A program made the position numbers and the translations under genes. From Chloroflexota bacterium (lineage in GTDB: Bacteria > Chloroflexota > Anaerolineae > UBA4142), in the NCBI GenBank assembly GCA_023380675.1, contig JAMCRS010000049.1, forward strand, positions 1 to 11,297: a stretch of DNA of 11,297 nucleotides. Reading direction: 5' to 3'. The notes beneath the pieces were generated by a model that had not been told where the DNA came from, ran no database searches, and saw only the letters and a program-made list of their open reading frames with translations. Shown here piece by piece: positions 1 to 6,805 of the stretch. Numbering within the stretch: the stretch's first letter is position 1; each line of letters begins with the position of its first letter.

Positions 1-62
1 CGATATACTGTCGGGCGTGTATTTCGAGTTCGAGCGTCCGGGTCTGATCGGGATCAGCCCAC
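1..62. other. Upstream flank, gene end not resolved
   Basis: Frame 3 of the + strand closes with TGA at 45-47 and frame 2 runs open to TAG at 125-127; neither short tail is recognisable. Because a good terminator in + orientation follows at 63-97, the 3' end of a + strand gene or RNA probably lies here, and the frame-3 stop would fit. A short perfect inverted repeat, CTGATC-GG-GATCAG, lies at 43-56. I assign no function. Confidence 0.25.
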
Positions 63-97
63 CCGCGAGATGCATTCGATCTCGCGGTTTTCTATTT
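63..97 (+). terminator. Rho-independent terminator
   Basis: A perfect 9-bp stem, CCGCGAGAT (63-71) with ATCTCGCGG (79-87), encloses a 7-base loop and is followed at once by TTTTCTATTT. It would end transcription from upstream. The ATG at 70 that opens the longest reading frame lies inside this stem, which argues against that ATG being the start of the next gene. Confidence 0.75.
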
Positions 98-110
98 CCG
101 TGCCGGTGTG

Positions 111-116
111 GGAAAG
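111..116 (+). promoter_or_regulatory. Ribosome binding site that decides the regulator start
   Basis: GGAAAG at 111-116 lies 10 bases before the GTG at 127. The other in-frame candidates, ATG 70 (inside the terminator stem) and GTG 100, have no purine-rich site at a suitable distance. Confidence 0.45.
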
Positions 117-126
117 CTGTGACATA

Positions 127-1389
127 GTGGTCGGTGCTCCCAAGGCGGTGGCCGAGCGCACTGGCGTCTCGGTGCACCTTCTGCGCGCCTGGGAGCGTCG
201 CTACGGTGTCCCGTCGCCGCAGCGATCTGCCGCTACCCGCTATCGGGTATATGACGAAAAAGACATCGAGGACGTCATGTGGATGAAGCGCCAGGTCGAG
301 GCCGGCGTTGCGCCGGCGTTGGCCGGTCAGCGCTTTCGCGAACAGCGCCTGAAGACGAGGCCAGCTCCGTCCGGCGGGTCGACCCAATTGTCGAGTTACC
401 GATCGGCGCTCGAGCGCGCGCTCCTCGACGGCGATGAGTCTTCGGCTCGGCGGACGCTCGATGAAGCCTTTGGACTCTTCGCCCTCGACGAGGTTGCGAA
501 CGAGATCATCCAGCCAGCCATGGTTGAGATCGGCGAGGGCTGGGTGCGCAACGAGGTGACGGTCTGGCACGAGCACTTTGCCACGAATGTAATAAAGCAC
601 AAACTCGCCGCGATCATGAGCTGGCATGCCGCGGTCTTGAGCGGGCCTTCGATCATGTGTGCGTGTGCCGCTGGAGAAGAGCACGAATTGGGACTCGTGC
701 TCTTTGCCCTTGCGGCTCGTCGGCGCGGTTGGCAAGTCTCGTACCTGGGGCAGGCTACGCCGCTCTCGAACGTAGGGGATGTCGCCGCGCTTGCGCGAGG
801 CGCTTGGTTCGCCGTCTCGATTTCGACAGTCCTGGGGCTGGCGCAGGTGTTTCCATTGTTCGACGAAGCGGCTCGTGCTGGCCGAAAGCTCGTGTTCGGA
901 GGGCGTCTGCTGAACGTTGTTCCTTCGCTCCAAAGCCGCTTGCCCGGAATGTTCCTTGGTGAGAGCGCCGAGAGTGGCGCTCGTAATTTGGATCGGGTGC
1001 AGTTCCCGGACCGATTCTGGTTGCCGGAAACGCGCGATCTGGAGACCGCGCGCGATCTGCAGGCCGGCCGCCTCAGTCTAGCCGGCCAGGTTGTGGCGCA
1101 CTTGATGCCGCTGTTGGCGGACCGGCATGAGCTTTCCTTCGGCGGGCCTGAGCTGGGACACGCGACACTCTTCCTGACGGACCTGCTTGCTTGCGCGCTT
1201 GTATTTCAGGCGCCCGAGTTGGTCGACCTTCATGCGCGCTGGCTCCCACCGGTCTTGTCTGCACGCGGACTCGAGCGTAAGATGGCGTTAGCTTTTGCCG
1301 ATGTTGCACGGCGAGGGCTGAAACGAATGCTGCCGGACGGTCAAGCCCGGCAGGCGATAGAGTTGATGTCGCGGTTGGCCGGCGACTAG
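127..1389 (+). CDS. CarH/LitR-like MerR regulator with B12 light-sensor domain
   Basis: Predicted cytosolic DNA-binding regulator of 420 residues from GTG 127. Residues 6-56 form a MerR-type winged helix with the signature LRAWERRYG (19-27) and a following RYRVY. Residues about 90-170 form the helical cap of B12 sensors and carry the Wx9EH signature (W139, E149, H150). Residues about 177-300 form a Rossmann-like cobalamin-binding domain with ExHxxG (E184, H186, G189), where the His is the expected lower cobalt ligand. In CarH and LitR, adenosylcobalamin holds a tetramer on DNA in the dark, and light breaks it and lifts repression; that this protein does so is inferred from the motifs. Two things are odd. 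The residue after W139 is Val, where Thermus CarH has His132, and a C-terminal region of roughly 110 residues (about 305-420) has no counterpart in CarH (~285 aa). The start was chosen by its ribosome site and because ATG 70 lies in a terminator. The next gene follows after 97 bases on the same strand. Confidence 0.85.
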   Translation: MVGAPKAVAERTGVSVHLLRAWERRYGVPSPQRSAATRYRVYDEKDIEDVMWMKRQVEAGVAPALAGQRFREQRLKTRPAPSGGSTQLSSYRSALERALLDGDESSARRTLDEAFGLFALDEVANEIIQPAMVEIGEGWVRNEVTVWHEHFATNVIKHKLAAIMSWHAAVLSGPSIMCACAAGEEHELGLVLFALAARRRGWQVSYLGQATPLSNVGDVAALARGAWFAVSISTVLGLAQVFPLFDEAARAGRKLVFGGRLLNVVPSLQSRLPGMFLGESAESGARNLDRVQFPDRFWLPETRDLETARDLQAGRLSLAGQVVAHLMPLLADRHELSFGGPELGHATLFLTDLLACALVFQAPELVDLHARWLPPVLSARGLERKMALAFADVARRGLKRMLPDGQARQAIELMSRLAGD

Positions 1390-1486
1390 TACTCCGGCAC
1401 GACCCATTGCCGGGTTGTCGTGTATCTCAGCATCTTTATGGCTGGGCTATCGGCATGGCGATGGATGCAAACTCTTGGAGGCATGA

Positions 1487-2410
1487 ATGAGTCGCGTGAT
1501 AATAACAGGTGGGACTGGAATGATCGGCCGGGCGCTTGCCAAAGAGTTGGCGTCGACCGGCACGGAGGTGGTGATCCTCAGTCGAAACCCATCTGCGGCG
1601 CGGCCGCTCGATCCCGGTGTACGCATCGTTCAGTGGGACGGGCGGACTGCGGAGGGATGGGGCGATCTGGCGAACGGGGCTGAGGCGATCGTCAATCTCG
1701 CCGGCGCGAGTATCGGCATTCCCCCAATTCCGTGGTGGCTCCCCGGCCGCAGACAAGCCATCCGCGCGAGCCGCGCGAATGCCGGACGTGCGGTTGTCGA
1801 GGCGATCGAGAAGGCTGCGGTCAAGCCGCGTGTGCTGATCCAGTCGTCGGGAATCAACTACTATGGATTGCGAGGCGACCACACCGTCACCGAGGAGGGC
1901 TCGGCGGCAAGTGACTTTGCCGCGAGCGTCTGCGTCGATTGGGAAGCGTCAACCGCGGAGGTCGAGTCTCTGGGAGTGCGCCGCGCCGTGATTCGAACTG
2001 CGCCTGTTCTCACCCCTACCGGTGGAATCCTGGCATGGCTAAAGCTCCCGTTTCGAATGTTCGTGGGTGGGCCGCTTGGAAACGGTAAGCAATGGCTGTC
2101 CTGGATCCACATTGCGGACCAGGTGGGAGCGATCCGATTCTTGATTGAAAAGGTGGACCTGAGCGGCACGTTCGACCTGTCAGCCCCGAACCCGGTTACC
2201 AACGCTGAGTTCGGACGGCTTGTCGCACGCGCATCGCATCGGCCCTATTGGCTCCCAACGCCGGCGCTCGCGCTCTCGCTGGTGTTCGGCGAGCTGGGCC
2301 GCGTCATGATCCTGGGAAGTCTGCGCGTCCTCCCCGCACGGTTGCTTTCGGCCGGGTTCACGTTTCGATTTCCGGATGTGCCGGGAGCGGTGCAGGACCT
2401 GATCGGATAG
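1487..2410 (+). CDS. TIGR01777-family NAD(P)-dependent epimerase-like oxidoreductase
   Basis: Soluble 307-residue protein of the extended short-chain dehydrogenase type (SDR39U1/YfcH group, often labelled cell-division inhibitor SulA without good proof). The N-terminal Rossmann fold has the nucleotide motif GGTGMIG at 8-14. VNLAGASI (69-76) and SSGINYYG (120-127) match conserved strands of the family. SWIHIAD (205-211) is the usual substrate-side motif, and residues about 253-300 match the C-terminal DUF1731 domain ([12 protein letters not shown], then [10 protein letters not shown]). Length is normal for the family (about 300). The substrate is unknown. The start ATG 1487 has GGAGG at 1477-1481, five bases before it; a nearby ATG at 1483 is out of frame. 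It lies 97 bases after the B12 regulator on the same strand and could be cotranscribed or light-controlled; homologues are often found beside LitR and photolyase genes. Confidence 0.88.
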   Translation: MSRVIITGGTGMIGRALAKELASTGTEVVILSRNPSAARPLDPGVRIVQWDGRTAEGWGDLANGAEAIVNLAGASIGIPPIPWWLPGRRQAIRASRANAGRAVVEAIEKAAVKPRVLIQSSGINYYGLRGDHTVTEEGSAASDFAASVCVDWEASTAEVESLGVRRAVIRTAPVLTPTGGILAWLKLPFRMFVGGPLGNGKQWLSWIHIADQVGAIRFLIEKVDLSGTFDLSAPNPVTNAEFGRLVARASHRPYWLPTPALALSLVFGELGRVMILGSLRVLPARLLSAGFTFRFPDVPGAVQDLIG

Positions 2411-2452
2411 AGACGCGCTCAGGTCGTCCGCGCTTCGCGACCGTATCCCCGG

Positions 2453-2481
2453 AGCCGCGCACGGCGCGGACATGCGCGGCT
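2453..2481. terminator. Stem-loop between convergent genes
   Basis: AGCCGCGCA (2453-2461) pairs perfectly with TGCGCGGCT (2473-2481) across an 11-base loop, between the convergent epimerase and zinc-ribbon genes. There is no strong T-run: the + side continues AGGGTTTGGGG. It overlaps the stop codon of the - strand gene. It is probably a shared, imperfect terminator. Confidence 0.45.
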
Positions 2482-3202
2482 AGGGTTTGGGGTTGAGAGC
2501 GGCTTCCGACTCGGCGCGGAGTTCCTCGGAAGTAGGGCTTCCACAACCGGGACACGCATAGTGGTTTTCGGCCGGCACGTAGGCGCGACTGCAATAGGGA
2601 CACGTGATCGGTTGCGGCTTGGCCGGCTCTACCGGCACCTCGCGGATGACCTCGCGGGTTTCCACGCGCGTCGGTGCGGTCGAGCCGATAAACACCGGAC
2701 CCCACCCGCCGTAACCGCCGCCCAGCGCGCCCCCAATTCCCCCAGCAACTCCGCCGCCACTGCTTCCACTTGATGTCGATGACTCCGACTTGGACGATCG
2801 CGAGCTGGACGATCCCGACTTGTCGCCGAGCGAGCCGAGAACGACGAACAAGACCGCGAGGATGACGACGGCAGCGACCGTAATGAACACGATGACCGCG
2901 GTATCGCGGAGCGCGCGGGGAATGTCGTAGAGCTCGTAGCCGTAGCTGAATACGAACACGCCGCCGACGTAGAACGGGGCGAGCAGCAGTATCAGAACGA
3001 GACCGGTGTTGGGGTCGAGACTTGCGTCGAGCCAGGTCCGGTACGCGATGAAAATGATGAGGAGGAGCGAGGCCACGGCGACGAGGCCGCCGGGGATCAA
3101 CAGGTAGAGCGGTTTGCCGGGCTTGTCGTCGTCGTAGTGGTGATCGACGACGCGGTTGGCTTTGGCACGCACATTGAGAACGCCTGGATTAGAGGGGGTC
3201 AC
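2480..3202 (-). CDS. Membrane protein with three helices and a C-terminal zinc ribbon
   Basis: Unrecognised 240-residue membrane protein. A polar N-terminus (1-30, with HHYDDD) precedes three hydrophobic helices at about 33-54, 67-89 and 102-124. A Ser/Gly-rich linker (130-168) and a charged stretch (TRVETREVIREVPVEPAKP) lead to a zinc ribbon with CPYC (201-204) and CPGC (217-220), so four Cys could hold one zinc. By the positive-inside rule I cannot settle the side on which the ribbon lies, but such ribbons are usually cytosolic. A function in protein or nucleic-acid binding is only a guess. The frame is open further upstream to 3361, but that part overlaps the MFS gene. GTG 3202 has AAGAGG five bases before it and lies about 33 bases after a near-perfect promoter, so I start there. 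Confidence 0.75.
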   Translation of the reverse strand: MTPSNPGVLNVRAKANRVVDHHYDDDKPGKPLYLLIPGGLVAVASLLLIIFIAYRTWLDASLDPNTGLVLILLLAPFYVGGVFVFSYGYELYDIPRALRDTAVIVFITVAAVVILAVLFVVLGSLGDKSGSSSSRSSKSESSTSSGSSGGGVAGGIGGALGGGYGGWGPVFIGSTAPTRVETREVIREVPVEPAKPQPITCPYCSRAYVPAENHYACPGCGSPTSEELRAESEAALNPKP

Positions 3203-3207
3203 TGGAA

Positions 3208-3213
3208 CCTCTT
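3208..3213 (-). promoter_or_regulatory. Ribosome binding site that decides the zinc-ribbon gene start
   Basis: On the - strand AAGAGG is followed by five bases and then GTG (3202-3200). It excludes the earlier in-frame ATG at 3361, which would place 53 non-family residues (rich in Arg, Pro and Trp) inside the MFS coding region. Confidence 0.55.
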
Positions 3214-3241
3214 GAGATCTGAGTTTCCAACATCGACGAAT

Positions 3242-3270
3242 ATTATAGCGTCCCCGCGCTGGATGGTCAA
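3242..3270 (-). promoter_or_regulatory. Sigma-70-type promoter of the zinc-ribbon gene
   Basis: On the - strand TTGACC (3270-3265), a 17-base spacer and a perfect TATAAT (3247-3242). Transcription should begin near 3235, giving a leader of about 33 bases. It sits between the MFS stop and this gene, so expression does not need read-through from the transporter. Confidence 0.8.
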
Positions 3271-3281
3271 ACTCGCCTACT

Positions 3282-4496
3282 TCACCGGCCATTGGCCTGT
3301 GCCTCCGCCGCGCCGGCGGTGGCCAGGCGATGTTCCGAGGCCAACAGCCGTGAAATACCAAAGCAGAGCAAGAGCATGCTGCAGGTGCCGCTCGCGACGA
3401 AGGTATTGCTTGCCAGTGGGCCGAGGTTCTCCAGCAGCACTCCTTGCATCCACGGCAGTATCATTCCGCCGAGACTTCCCATCGCCGCCACGACGCTCGC
3501 GGCCTTTCCCGGACTCGTGTGGAATATCTGGGTCGTTACGGCGATGACGGTCGGATACACCGAGCCGAAGAACAGGCCGAGCACCAAAAGCGAGGCGATG
3601 CTCACGAGAGCATTCCCCATGCTTGCTGCCAGCAGCAGCGCGCCGGCTAACGAACCGCCGAGGCTGAGGTAGAGGATCGCGCCCGAGCTCAAGCGCGTTC
3701 CCACCACGGCGGCCAAGAGTCGCCCGGCGGTAAGTGCCAGCCAGAAGCCGGACGTGACTAGGGCGGCCGTTTCGAGGCTTTGTCCGGTCGTACGCTGCAT
3801 ATAAGTGGTCGTCCAACCACCCACGCCGTTTTCCACCCCCACGTAGATCAAGATCAATAGACCGAATGTCCACAACAGCGAGGAGCGGTAGATTGCGCGC
3901 GAGTGATTTCGATCAGGCCGTACCTGGACTGGACTCTTGGCTCTCGTGCCGGAACGGAGCACAAAGGGCGAAAGCAGAGCGATGGCGACGGCTCCAGCCG
4001 CGAGCGCCGGCATGCCGGTCCTCCACGTCGCCCAGGCTGCCCCGGCCAACACCGGCCCGGCCACCGCGCCCACTCCATAAAAGACGTTCAGCATGTTGAG
4101 CGCAGGGACGTTCCCCTCGGAAAAGGTCTCCGCGACGAGTACGTTGGTCGAGACGTCGGTGCCGCCGTGCCCGAGGCCGGCGATCACGGTCGCCGCCAGG
4201 AGGAGGGGAAAGGACCGCAGCGTCAGCATGCCGCATGTGCCCACCGCAAGCAGCAGCATGGCGCCGAACAGCACGGGCCGGCGACCGACCCTATCGCCGA
4301 GTGGCCCGGCAATGAGTTGGGACGGAAGCGCGCCGAGAAAGATCGCGGTGAAGAGCAGGCCAGCATCGGCAAGGCGTGTTTGCGTGTTGGCCGCAAATTC
4401 CGGCAGCACCGGGCCGATTGCCGCAGTGAGTACGCCGAGCGCGAGGAACACTCCGCAGGCGACGACGAGTGTGTACGTTTTGCGTTGAGTCTGCAT
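3282..4496 (-). CDS. MFS transporter, FucP/sugar-symporter-like
   Basis: Inner-membrane secondary transporter of 404 residues, the usual size for 12 helices. Motif A between helices 2 and 3 is intact: GPLGDRVGRRPV at 64-75. The pattern GLGHGGTDVSTNVLVAET (107-124) followed by LNMLNVFYGVGAVAGP (133-148), and GVENGVGGWTTTYM at 220-233 in helix 7, resembles the FucP/MFSD4 sugar-proton and sugar-sodium branch; the actual substrate cannot be read. A polar central loop (about 182-203) separates the two halves. The start ATG 4496 has no clear Shine-Dalgarno site, though no better upstream start is seen. A good promoter lies 76-104 bases upstream. The aldo/keto reductase gene lies upstream on the same strand behind a stem-loop, so the two are probably separate units. 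Confidence 0.85.
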   Translation of the reverse strand: MQTQRKTYTLVVACGVFLALGVLTAAIGPVLPEFAANTQTRLADAGLLFTAIFLGALPSQLIAGPLGDRVGRRPVLFGAMLLLAVGTCGMLTLRSFPLLLAATVIAGLGHGGTDVSTNVLVAETFSEGNVPALNMLNVFYGVGAVAGPVLAGAAWATWRTGMPALAAGAVAIALLSPFVLRSGTRAKSPVQVRPDRNHSRAIYRSSLLWTFGLLILIYVGVENGVGGWTTTYMQRTTGQSLETAALVTSGFWLALTAGRLLAAVVGTRLSSGAILYLSLGGSLAGALLLAASMGNALVSIASLLVLGLFFGSVYPTVIAVTTQIFHTSPGKAASVVAAMGSLGGMILPWMQGVLLENLGPLASNTFVASGTCSMLLLCFGISRLLASEHRLATAGAAEAQANGR

Positions 4497-4571
4497 GAGT
4501 CTGGGGTAGTACGAAGGGTTTGAACGTCAAGTGGAATGTGCGCGACAGATTGTTGTGGTGCGCGAGAAACG

Positions 4572-4600
4572 AGCATACACGCGAAAGCTCGCGTTGTCAA
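4572..4600 (-). promoter_or_regulatory. Sigma-70-type promoter of the MFS gene
   Basis: On the - strand a perfect TTGACA (4600-4595), a 17-base spacer and TATGCT (4577-4572). The predicted start point is near 4565, leaving a leader of about 68 bases before the ATG. Confidence 0.7.
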
Positions 4601-4707
4601 AGAAATGACACACCGTTTCTCCACACCCTCGATCATTCCTTGGTTTGACAACGCGGCTGTCGAGTCGATTCGACGGACTCGATGCGATTCAGTCCTCGCA
4701 TACAATG

Positions 4708-4743
4708 CGCGAGCCTCTCAACCGTCGGGAGGAGAGGCTCGCG
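4708..4743 (-). terminator. Long stem-loop after the aldo/keto reductase gene
   Basis: CGCGAGCCTCTC (4708-4719) pairs perfectly with GAGAGGCTCGCG (4732-4743), a 12-bp stem with a 12-base loop, 34 bases beyond the reductase stop. No T-run follows on either strand, so it may be a weak or factor-aided terminator, or an mRNA 3'-end stabiliser. Another short inverted repeat, CGAGTC/GACTCG, lies at 4661-4681. Confidence 0.5.
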
Positions 4744-4777
4744 GGTGGTGATCACTTGGTCCGTGGCGTGGAAGCGA

Positions 4778-5764
<987 letters not shown>

Positions 5765-5772
5765 GTTCGTCG

Positions 5773-5779
5773 CCTCCTT
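5773..5779 (-). promoter_or_regulatory. Consensus ribosome binding site of the aldo/keto reductase
   Basis: On the - strand a perfect AAGGAGG lies eight bases before GTG 5764. It fixes the start against the in-frame ATG at 5842, which has no such site. Confidence 0.75.
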
Positions 5780-5790
5780 AATGGACGTTA

Positions 5791-5825
5791 AGGTACTCGC
5801 TTCTAAATTGCGCAAACTCGTACCT
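5791..5825. promoter_or_regulatory. Inverted repeat in the reductase leader, possible operator
   Basis: AGGTAC (5791-5796) and GTACCT (5820-5825) form an inverted repeat with 23 bases between. The inner flanks also share CTCG. The outer arm lies close to the predicted transcription start (about 5824) of the - strand promoter, a place where a repressor could act. No regulator gene is adjacent. Confidence 0.3.
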
Positions 5826-5830
5826 AGAGG

Positions 5831-5859
5831 GTTGTACCACATTTAGAGGCCGCCTGCAA
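5831..5859 (-). promoter_or_regulatory. Probable promoter of the aldo/keto reductase
   Basis: On the - strand TTGCAG (5859-5854), a 17-base spacer and TACAAC (5836-5831). Both hexamers are partial matches, so this is a candidate only. Confidence 0.4.
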
Positions 5860-5916
5860 TAAACGTTTTGTATGAATCAATGCCTTCGTCAAAATCCCGG
5901 TGCGAGCGCATATCGC

Positions 5917-5946
5917 AACCCGTTTTCTCGCAGAAAACGGGTTTTT
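5917..5946 (+). terminator. Perfect 12-bp hairpin with T-run
   Basis: AACCCGTTTTCT (5917-5928) pairs with AGAAAACGGGTT (5932-5943) around a three-base CGC loop, and the T-run reaches 5946. In form it is an intrinsic terminator in + orientation, but no + strand gene precedes it here. It sits only a few bases before the sigma-factor remnant, so it may belong to a lost gene or to the event that cut that gene. Confidence 0.55.
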
Positions 5947-5950
5947 GGCG

Positions 5951-6173
5951 AATTCATCCCAGGTGCCGTCGCCGGCCGAGCTGCCGGACCGGTTGGAAAA
6001 TGTGCTCCAAGTGGTTTACCTCGTGTTCAACGAGGGGTACACGGCGTCGTCTGGCCAGACCCTCACGCGAGGCGATCCGCCTTGGGCGGCTCCTCGCTGG
6101 GTTGCTGCCGGACCCAGAGGTGATGGGGCTGCTCGCGCTCATGCTGCTGCACGAATCGCGGCGTCCGGCGCGC
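5951..6173 (+). pseudogene. Frameshifted fragment of an ECF sigma factor (ECF42/DUF6596 type)
   Basis: Two reading frames together match the middle of a long ECF sigma factor. The first, from 5963, reads VPSPAELPDRLENVLQVV then YLVFNEGYTASSGQTLTR. The second, from about 6069, reads EAIRLGRLLAGLLPDPEV then MGLLALMLLHESRRPAR. YLVFNEGYTAS and EAIRLGRLL are hallmarks of the DUF6596 region in ECF42 factors. About four or five residues and the frame are lost at 6066-6071, and LLPDPEV lacks one residue compared with the LLPDEPEV I know from this family. The DNA-binding sigma-2 and sigma-4 regions and the C-terminus are absent. It cannot make a working sigma factor. It ends where an opposite-strand oxidoreductase fragment begins. 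Confidence 0.8.
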
Positions 6174-6421
6174 ACCTCGCCGGCGGCCGCTAACTCGCCT
6201 TCTAGTCCGGGAAACAGCCGCTCGAGAATTTCCTGTCCCTTCATCAAGAGGACGTGGATGTGTGCGGCTTGCGGTGCGCCCGGCCGCGAGTCCGGCCCAG
6301 CTGGCAGCCGGTCCCGCTCGATCACGGTCACGCGGCCAAAGTGATCTGATAGCACTCGGGCGGCAACGAGGCCGGCGATGCTGGCGCCTATTACGATGGC
6401 TTGTTTGTCGTTTGAGATCAC
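6170..6421 (-). pseudogene. Truncated N-terminus of an FAD-dependent oxidoreductase
   Basis: From GTG 6421 on the - strand about 83 residues match the start of FAD-dependent monooxygenase or geranylgeranyl-reductase-like enzymes. The dinucleotide motif is intact (AIVIGASIAGLVAARVL, with GxSxAG), then VIERDRL, and HIHVLLMKGQEILERLFPGL, a family-typical stretch. After GEVRA the match stops and the frame runs on as the antisense of the sigma-factor fragment until a stop at 5954. Such enzymes are usually 400 residues or longer, so the catalytic part is missing. An AGGAG site lies five bases before the GTG, so the remnant could still be translated. Confidence 0.8.
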
Positions 6422-6426
6422 AGCAG

Positions 6427-6431
6427 CTCCT
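6427..6431 (-). promoter_or_regulatory. Ribosome binding site of the truncated oxidoreductase
   Basis: On the - strand AGGAG is followed by five bases and GTG 6421. It favours this start over the in-frame ATG at 6445 and suggests that the 5' end of the gene is original. Confidence 0.5.
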
Positions 6432-6586
6432 GAAAGCGCCGTCAAATCGACAATCGGGGCGGTTCCGGCGCGTGGCGCTCATGCAGTGGTGCCAGTCACG
6501 CGGGCGGATCCCGCCTCGATCGTCCATCAAGCATCGTTCCGGCTAGTCACCCCAGACGATGCCGAACCTTACGTTTCGGTTCATTA

Positions 6587-6603
6587 TGTGAGTGTAACTC
6601 ACA
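6587..6603. promoter_or_regulatory. Perfect inverted repeat, possible regulator site
   Basis: TGTGAGT-GTA-ACTCACA: two 7-bp arms around three bases. The size and symmetry fit a dimeric repressor such as TetR or GntR family. It resembles a CRP box but has a 7-base instead of a 6-base centre. It lies between the truncated oxidoreductase and the phosphoesterase, and may be a leftover operator of the broken gene. Confidence 0.4.
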
Positions 6604-6675
6604 GAGCGGGCTTGGGCTAGACCAAAAGCTGCTCAATCGATGCTCATTCGCCATTCGCATGATCTGGTGGTTAGC

Positions 6676-6746
6676 CACATGTAGGGGCGATCCCTTGTGG
6701 TCGCCCACAATTGGGCAGGCACAAGGCGCTGCCCCTACGCGATGTG
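6676..6746. repeat. Nested palindromic intergenic repeat
   Basis: The outer arms GTAGGGGC (6681-6688) and GCCCCTAC (6731-6738) pair perfectly, and CACAT/ATGTG (6676-6680, 6742-6746) extend them past a three-base bulge. Two alternative inner hairpins exist: GGGCGA/TCGCCC (6685-6690, 6701-6706) and GGGCAG/CTGCCC (6713-6718, 6729-6734). This layout is that of a small dispersed repeat that I associate with Chloroflexota and some other genomes. Only one copy is in the window, so dispersal is inference. Confidence 0.6.
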
Positions 6747-6768
6747 TACAATCACCAGGCATGATGTG

Positions 6769-6797
6769 TTGCCGCAGCATCTGATAGCGGGTATAAT
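6769..6797 (+). promoter_or_regulatory. Promoter of the phosphoesterase gene, leaderless type
   Basis: TTGCCG (6769-6774), a 17-base spacer and a perfect TATAAT (6792-6797). The ATG begins eight bases after the -10 box, so transcription should start at or next to the start codon. The -10 box is flanked by GCGGG and CCCGC, a small inverted repeat. Confidence 0.75.
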
Positions 6798-6805
6798 GCC
6801 CGCCG

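Larger units (their letters stand above)
6446..6768. other. Gene-free stretch with repeats
   Basis: I see no credible gene here. The stretch holds the upstream region of the truncated oxidoreductase, a short GGCGG-ATC-CCGCC hairpin near 6505-6517, the inverted repeat at 6587-6603 and the palindromic repeat at 6676-6746. The open frames crossing it have no family character. Confidence 0.6.

Noticed and set aside
70..126. ATG at 70 as the start of the B12 regulator
   Set aside because: It lies inside a perfect terminator stem, has no ribosome site, and the 19 extra residues are not MerR-like.
1394..1418. Hairpin CCGGCA/TGCCGG after the B12 regulator as a terminator
   Set aside because: Only 6 bp, with a competing pairing (ACGACCC/GGGTTGT) and no T-run, so I do not call it.
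3203..3361. N-terminal extension of the zinc-ribbon protein to ATG 3361
   Set aside because: It overlaps the MFS coding end, contains the gene's own promoter, and reads as Arg/Pro/Trp-rich antisense.
4503..4530. TTGACG with TACCCC as a leaderless promoter for the MFS gene (- strand)
   Set aside because: The -10 match is poor; TTGACA-17-TATGCT slightly upstream is far better.
4645..4706. TTGACA (4645) and TACAAT (4701) on the + strand as a promoter
   Set aside because: The spacing between them is far too long, neither has a good partner hexamer, and no + strand gene follows.
5900..6193. The + strand open frame as an intact 97-residue protein
   Set aside because: Only its middle matches a sigma factor, and the match continues in another frame, so it is a frameshifted remnant.
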